The notes beneath the pieces were generated by a model. That model saw only the letters and a program-made list of their open reading frames with translations. It ran no database searches and had not been told where the DNA came from. The translations under genes and the position numbers were made by a program. Shown here one piece after another: positions 7,653-10,900 of a stretch of DNA of 10,900 bases (position 1 is its first letter; every line of letters begins with the position of its first letter). Origin of the DNA: Prevotellaceae bacterium UBA4301. GTDB lineage: Bacteria > Bacteroidota > Bacteroidia > Bacteroidales > Bacteroidaceae. Where the stretch lies: positions 1-10,900 of the forward strand of contig DGUV01000015.1 of NCBI GenBank assembly GCA_002395775.1, in the 5' to 3' direction.

Positions 7653-8300
7653 TTACTTCTTCCTAGTGAAGCGCCATTCGCGATTATCAAAAAGACCTTC
7701 TTTCCGCTCACCGTTCTCATCGTACGCACCAACATTTATTCGGGGATTCTTTTCTATGGAATAATCCTCGCATGCACTGGTTTCATTGTCTTCTATCCAC
7801 TCTATTTTAACGGCTTTAGGCTTATCACGACATATGCATCCCGCATATCCAAACAAGTCTTCACGCAAATAGGAGGGTTGAGAATAGACCTTAGATTTCC
7901 CCTTTTCTACTATCTCATATTTTCTAATCAAGAAACTGGCACGATATTCTCCTTCTTTTTCAAATGTAACATCAACGCCTGAATTATGTGGATGCAATGA
8001 ACCAACTGGGAAATACTCTACCGTCCTTCCCTTGTTATTCCTATGATACATTGCCCAATCGTGAATGATACTTTTCTTTTCATCTTCTGAATGGAAATAA
8101 AATTCCACTTCCACAATAAAGATGTCATACTCATCATTCACACGAAAATATCCACCATAGATAGCAGCCTTGGCAATCTCTTCAAATTTTTCACAAAGTT
8201 TATCCTTCGTCAGTCCACTTCCGTCAAACTCTTTTATTAATTGTGATAATGTCTTCATCGGTTTAAGATTGTACCATATTTTATTCTCCATTAGATGCAA
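7653..8300 (-). CDS. Unknown protein; possible divergent AAG/MPG-like fold
   Basis: I do not recognise a named family. The frame gives up to 215 residues and is charged and soluble-looking, without a signal peptide or membrane segments. Possible starts are M1 (8300), M4 (8291) and M15 (8258); M15 (MKTLSQLIKEFDG) is a plausible alternative because residues 1-14 look less protein-like. Several segments recall alkyladenine DNA glycosylases in the right order: FIVEVEFY (61-68) against IVETEAY, H80 against the family's histidine, FPVGSLHPHNSGVDVTF (97-113), then SFLIRKYE (122-129, R126) against VLLRALEP. The end, NPRINVG (185-191) with EWRF (208-211), recalls the family's PRIG and PWRF. This is inference from motif order only, and a base-excision role is unproven. 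The gene is AT-rich, like its convergent neighbour. No terminator hairpin fits in the 4-base gap, so the two transcripts probably overlap. Confidence 0.7.
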   Translation of the reverse strand: MHLMENKIWYNLKPMKTLSQLIKEFDGSGLTKDKLCEKFEEIAKAAIYGGYFRVNDEYDIFIVEVEFYFHSEDEKKSIIHDWAMYHRNNKGRTVEYFPVGSLHPHNSGVDVTFEKEGEYRASFLIRKYEIVEKGKSKVYSQPSYLREDLFGYAGCICRDKPKAVKIEWIEDNETSACEDYSIEKNPRINVGAYDENGERKEGLFDNREWRFTRKK

Positions 8301-8385
8301 AACAACCTGTCAGACTAAAACGCCACTCTCACTTTTCCTCCCCTGATTTGCACATCATAGTCTTCATAGAATTAATTCACGTCCA

Positions 8386-8393
8386 CAAAGATA
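8386..8393 (-). promoter_or_regulatory. Possible -7 box for the unknown minus-strand gene
   Basis: The minus strand reads TATCTTTG here, a full match to the Bacteroidetes -7 box TAnnTTTG, 86-128 bases upstream of the candidate starts. No TTTG is seen at the expected -33 distance, so this is a half-supported promoter. The rest of the 8301-8519 gap holds a lone CCCTCCCC box (8441-8448) without a G-rich partner and no convincing terminator for the MATE gene. Confidence 0.4.
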
Positions 8394-8519
8394 GAAATTA
8401 AATCTGAGATATTCGCCTATTTTCGTAAAAAGATTTGAAACCCTCCCCTTTACTACACCTTATTTATATCTGCGCGTGTAATAAAATAGAGGACTTGCCC
8501 ATAAAACACACGAGTAACC

Positions 8520-9827
8520 TCACGACCTACCGAACAGCACCGTCTGCATCAGGCTGCGCGTGGCCAGATAGCAGAGGAAACTGAGCCACAGGGCTTGGTT
8601 GGAGGGCCCAAGCCACAGCCACAGGGCAAAAAAGACCACCATGCTCACAAACATACTGACGAACATGTGCGTGGTGCGCGTCATACCTATGTACACGCCG
8701 TCCCAAACAAAGGCACAAAAGGCCACGAGTGGGATGGCTACGACCCAGGGCAGATAGGCGTGGGCAGTCTGGACAACGGCCTGCTGGTTGGTCAGCAGCG
8801 ACAGGAAGAGCGAACCGCACGAGGCGTAGAGCGCAGTGAAGACGAGGGCGAGGCCGAATCCCCACAGGAAGAGCTGGCGAACGACGCGCAGCAGGCCTTC
8901 CCTGTCCCTCCGTCCTACGTACTCCCCACTCAGTGCCTCGGCTGCGTTGGCAAGGCCGTCGGTGAAGTAGGAAAAGACGATAAAGAACTGCATCAGCAGG
9001 GCGTTAGCGTCGAGGTACAGCCCTCCCAGCCTGCTTCCCGCCGTAGTGAAATAGACCGTGACTGCCACCAGGCACAGCGTGCGCAAAAAGAGGAAAACAT
9101 GCACAGAGAGCGCAGAGAAGACAGAGCGCACAGAGGCTTCGCCACCAACGCTCTTGCTTTGTTCTCGCTGTTTTCTCTCCCCCACACTCTCTCTGTGTTC
9201 TCTGTCTTCTCTGCGCGCTCTGTGGGCTGCAAACATGCAGCCGCAATACAGCCCTACTACCGTCCCCAGAGCCACGCCTCGCACACCCAGGTGGAGGACA
9301 TAGACGAAGAAGAGGGTCATGAGGATGTTTGTAATGTTCTGCAGAATGGCCATCCACATGGGTGTGCGGGTGTCCTGAATGCCAATGAACCATCCCGTCA
9401 GCACGTAGCTCGAGAGCATGGCAGGTGCGCCCCAGATGCACACGCGGAAGTACTCGCTTGCGTATTGCGCCACCTCGGGGTTGGGCTTCATCAGCCATAG
9501 GGAAAAGTTAAGCAGAGGCCCCTGAAGCACAAGGAGCAGCGCTGCAAAGCCCAAGGCCCATCGCAGACTGCCCTTAAGGGTTTCGCCCACAAGCCCGCGA
9601 GCCTCGGCACCGAAGGCCTGGGCCGTGATGCCCGTGGTGGCCATGCGCAGGAAGCCCAGCAGCCAGTAGGTCATGTTGAAGATGGTGGTGCCGATGGCCA
9701 CGGCGGCTATGTATTCGGCACGTCCCATGTGGCCGACCACGGCTGTATCCACCAGTCCCAAGAGGGGAACGGTGATGTTGGTCACCACCGAAGGCAGGGC
9801 AAGGCGAAGTATCTTGTCATTTACCAT
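8520..9827 (-). CDS. MATE family efflux transporter (DinF-like) with an atypical central loop
   Basis: A 435-residue polytopic inner-membrane protein. The N-terminus, KILRLALPSVVTNITVPLLGLVDTAVVGHMG, is typical of the DinF-like branch of MATE transporters, Na+- or H+-driven exporters of drugs, toxins or metabolites. Two halves of hydrophobic helices are visible, with the usual loop between the sixth and seventh. That loop (about residues 202-242) is unusually long, charged and low-complexity (RARREDREHRES and onward). It coincides exactly with an inverted repeat in the DNA, so it looks like an in-frame insertion; the flanking helices (GTVVGLYCGCMFAA before, FLRTLCLVAVTVYF after) remain normal. 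The start at 9827 fits the family N-terminus, but its first codons fall in a 15-bp tandem repeat. The gene lies downstream of tRNA-Pro on the same strand with no good promoter of its own. The transported substrate is unknown. Confidence 0.9.
   Translation of the reverse strand: MVNDKILRLALPSVVTNITVPLLGLVDTAVVGHMGRAEYIAAVAIGTTIFNMTYWLLGFLRMATTGITAQAFGAEARGLVGETLKGSLRWALGFAALLLVLQGPLLNFSLWLMKPNPEVAQYASEYFRVCIWGAPAMLSSYVLTGWFIGIQDTRTPMWMAILQNITNILMTLFFVYVLHLGVRGVALGTVVGLYCGCMFAAHRARREDREHRESVGERKQREQSKSVGGEASVRSVFSALSVHVFLFLRTLCLVAVTVYFTTAGSRLGGLYLDANALLMQFFIVFSYFTDGLANAAEALSGEYVGRRDREGLLRVVRQLFLWGFGLALVFTALYASCGSLFLSLLTNQQAVVQTAHAYLPWVVAIPLVAFCAFVWDGVYIGMTRTTHMFVSMFVSMVVFFALWLWLGPSNQALWLSFLCYLATRSLMQTVLFGRS
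9102..9224. repeat. 34-nt imperfect inverted repeat inside the MATE gene
   Basis: Arms 9102-9135 and 9191-9224 match as reverse complements at 31 of 34 positions, including a 16-bp perfect core (9111-9126 with 9200-9215). They flank a 55-nt spacer. The arms consist of short CACAGAG/CAGAGAAG-like units resembling dispersed bacterial repeats of the CTCTGTG type. The whole element is 123 nt (41 codons) and keeps the MATE frame open. Mismatched pairs are 9109/9217, 9127/9199 and 9128/9198. Confidence 0.85.
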
Positions 9828-9851
9828 TTAGCCATTTACCATTTAGCCATT
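9818..9851 (-). repeat. 15-bp tandem repeat overlapping the MATE start, encoding two mini-ORFs
   Basis: Two exact 15-bp copies (9818-9832 and 9833-9847) and a partial third are present. Read on the minus strand from 9850, the repeat gives ATGGCTAAATGGTAA twice in a row, each a complete four-codon ORF (M-A-K-W-stop). The MATE ATG at 9827 lies inside the second mini-ORF in a different frame. The leader therefore carries ATGs at 9850, 9842 and 9835 ahead of the MATE start. Confidence 0.8.
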
Positions 9852-9857
9852 GGGCAT

Positions 9858-9932
9858 AAAAAAGATAATTGATAACTGACAATTCCTCCTCACGGCACGC
9901 GCATCTCTCTCAATTATCAATTACCAATTATC
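9858..9932 (-). terminator. Long hairpin with T run after tRNA-Pro (putative terminator)
   Basis: On the minus strand a 21-nt arm (plus 9932-9912) pairs with a second arm (plus 9884-9864) across a 27-nt loop, followed by six T (9863-9858). Eighteen pairs are Watson-Crick and the other three (plus 9872/9924, 9876/9920, 9880/9916) are all G-U wobbles in the minus-strand RNA. In the plus-strand RNA those three would be A-C mismatches. It begins 5 bases after the tRNA 3' end. The stem is AU-rich for a terminator, so an alternative reading is a degenerate tandem of AATTGATAATTG-like units. Confidence 0.65.
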
Positions 9933-9937
9933 ATCTG

Positions 9938-10010
9938 TCGGGGCGACCCGACTCGAACGGGCGACCGCCTGGTCCCAAACCAGGAGCGCTACCAACTGCG
10001 CTACACCCCG
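9938..10010 (-). tRNA. tRNA-Pro, anticodon UGG
   Basis: A complete 73-nt cloverleaf on the minus strand. The acceptor stem CGGGGTG pairs with CGCCCCG (one G-U pair). The D arm is GCGC/GCGC with an 8-base loop, the anticodon stem is CCTGG/CCAGG around loop TTTGGGA, and the T arm has TTCGAGT. The anticodon TGG (plus 9977-9975) reads CCN proline codons. The discriminator is A and CCA is not encoded, so it must be added after transcription. A near-consensus promoter lies just upstream, and the MATE gene follows 110 bases downstream. Confidence 0.97.
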
Positions 10011-10020
10011 GAAACGGCTG

Positions 10021-10051
10021 CAAAGGTAGCCATTTTTCTTTTCTCGACAAA
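10021..10051 (-). promoter_or_regulatory. Promoter of tRNA-Pro
   Basis: On the minus strand TTTG (plus 10051-10048), a 19-base spacer and TACCTTTG (plus 10028-10021) match the Bacteroidetes -33/-7 consensus at every fixed position. The -7 box ends 10 bases before the first base of the tRNA, so only a very short 5' leader is expected. Confidence 0.8.
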
Positions 10052-10228
10052 AATATTTCTCATTTTTTTGTTTCCTTGGCTCATTTATTCTGCTAAAGAG
10101 CCCTTTTTGGGCGATTTCATCGTGTCGGCGAAGCGGGCTGTTAGGTTAATTTGGTTATCGGTTTCGTGCCTTTTTTGCCTTTTTGTATGCTAAAGATGTT
10201 TAATTATAATCTTATTATTTATTAAACG

Positions 10229-10260
10229 CTTGCTCTTTTTTCAACAAATATATACCTTTG
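10229..10260 (+). promoter_or_regulatory. Promoter of ftsY
   Basis: CTTG (10229-10232), a 20-base spacer and TACCTTTG (10253-10260) form a Bacteroidetes-type promoter with a perfect -7 box and one mismatch in the -33 box. It is divergent from the tRNA-Pro promoter. Between the two (10052-10228) I see only a small GCCC-TTTTT-GGGC hairpin (10100-10112) and no gene. Confidence 0.72.
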
Positions 10261-10264
10261 CAGT

Positions 10265-10284
10265 CGCCTTCGTAAACGAAGGTG
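10265..10284 (+). other. Hairpin at the 5' end of the ftsY leader
   Basis: CGCCTTCG (10265-10272), loop TAAA and CGAAGGTG (10277-10284) form an 8-bp stem with one G-U pair. It starts about 5 bases after the -7 box, so it would sit at or next to the 5' end of the mRNA, 30 bases before the start codon. Such a cap can stabilise an mRNA; the role here is inferred. Confidence 0.55.
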
Positions 10285-10313
10285 ATACTTTATCAATAAA
10301 CAACTTCATACAA

Positions 10314-10900
10314 ATGGGATTTTTCAATTTCTTCTCAAAAAATAAAGAGCAGCAGAAACAGACGCTGGACCAGGGCCTGGAGAAAACGAAAGAGAGCTTC
10401 TTCAGTAAGCTTACGCGCGCCGTGGCCGGCAAGAGCAAGGTGGATGATGATGTCCTTGACGACCTCGAGGAGGTGCTCGTGACCTCGGATGTAGGCGTAG
10501 ATACCACTCTGAATATCATCCGCCGTATCGAAGCTCGCGTGGAGCGCGACAAGTATGTCAGCACCAACGAGCTCAACGGCATTCTCCGCGATGAGATTGC
10601 TTCGTTGCTGACGGAGAACAACACTGGCGATACCGAAGGATTCCAGATTCCGGAGGGCAAGAAGCCTTATGTGGTTATGGTGGTCGGCGTGAATGGCGTA
10701 GGCAAGACAACTACTATCGGTAAACTGGCATATCAGTTCAAGCAGGCTGGCCTGAAGGTGATGCTCGGAGCGGCCGACACGTTCCGTGCTGCTGCCGTTG
10801 AGCAGATAGTCATCTGGGGCGAACGTGTGGGAGTGCCTGTTGTGAAGCAGCAGATGGGCAGCGACCCAGCCAGCGTGGCTTTCGACACCCTCTCGAGCGC
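10314..10900 (+). CDS. ftsY: Signal recognition particle receptor FtsY (3' end outside window)
   Basis: The first 195 residues of an SRP-family GTPase; the frame is still open at the window edge. FtsY docks SRP-ribosome complexes at the inner membrane so that membrane proteins can be inserted co-translationally. The start MGFFNFFSKNK is amphipathic and basic, typical of the short membrane-targeting N-terminus in Bacteroidales. The helical N domain runs through about residue 100. The G domain begins with P-loop GVNGVGKT (125-132), followed by DTFRAAA (155-161) and the start of the next GTPase segment. The AxxxA- and acid-rich extension of E. coli FtsY is absent, as is usual outside Proteobacteria. 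A promoter and a 5' hairpin lie directly upstream. In many Bacteroidales ftsY follows rpmB, rpmG and a DUF4295 gene; none is present here, so this copy appears to be transcribed alone or as first gene. Confidence 0.97.
   Translation, partial: MGFFNFFSKNKEQQKQTLDQGLEKTKESFFSKLTRAVAGKSKVDDDVLDDLEEVLVTSDVGVDTTLNIIRRIEARVERDKYVSTNELNGILRDEIASLLTENNTGDTEGFQIPEGKKPYVVMVVGVNGVGKTTTIGKLAYQFKQAGLKVMLGAADTFRAAAVEQIVIWGERVGVPVVKQQMGSDPASVAFDTLSS

Noticed and set aside
8595..9500. Open 301-residue plus-strand frame opposite the MATE gene
   Set aside because: Its composition is low-complexity and lacks domain features; the minus-strand frame is an unmistakable MATE transporter.
9869..10096. Plus-strand 75-residue frame containing a RPDSNGRPPGPKPGALPTALHPG-like stretch
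   Set aside because: It is the antisense translation of the tRNA-Pro gene, a well-known source of false protein calls.
10100..10112. GCCC-TTTTT-GGGC hairpin as a terminator
   Set aside because: It has only a 4-bp stem, with no following T run and no gene ending nearby.
10241..10660. Minus-strand 139-residue frame opposite ftsY
   Set aside because: It is serine-rich, lies antisense to a certain ftsY coding region and covers its promoter.

Overview
The window looks like a chromosomal segment from a Prevotella-like member of the Bacteroidales. This rests on promoters of the Bacteroidetes type (TTTG about 19-20 bases ahead of TAnnTTTG), the near absence of Shine-Dalgarno sequences, a secreted glycanase whose C-terminal tail resembles a Por/type IX sorting signal, a DUF4491 protein, and a Bacteroidales-type FtsY. 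The species cannot be settled from the sequence alone.

Left part (1-6510, + strand): a carbohydrate-degradation run. A GH35 beta-galactosidase, truncated by the window edge, is followed by a 1449-residue secreted multidomain glycoside hydrolase (clan GH-A-like catalytic region, ricin-type lectin, FN3, LamG, Prevotella-type accessory domains, sorting tail) and a small DUF4491 membrane protein. A strong intrinsic terminator closes the run. Each of the three genes is followed by a palindrome of C-rich and G-rich boxes. The third lies inside the end of the DUF4491 reading frame and supplies its last codons. The two hydrolases plausibly act together on a galactose-containing glycan.

Middle (6511-8519): a visibly more AT-rich stretch. 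It holds three 16-bp palindromes at an exact 22-bp period, a promoter, a short-form agmatine-deiminase-family gene (+), and a convergent gene of unknown function (-) whose stop lies only 4 bases away. The unknown protein carries a string of motifs reminiscent of the alkyladenine DNA glycosylase (AAG/MPG) fold.

Right part (8520-10900): on the - strand, tRNA-Pro(UGG) has a near-consensus promoter and is followed by a long hairpin with a T run, then a MATE-family transporter gene. The transporter's start lies in a 15-bp tandem repeat that encodes two identical four-codon mini-ORFs, and its central loop contains a 34-nt inverted repeat that looks like an in-frame insertion. On the + strand, ftsY starts from its own promoter and runs off the window.

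The most interesting items are the periodic palindrome array, the AAG-like unknown protein in an AT-rich convergent pair, repeat sequences built into coding regions (DUF4491 tail, MATE loop, MATE leader), and the tRNA-Pro hairpin whose pairing works only in the RNA of one strand.
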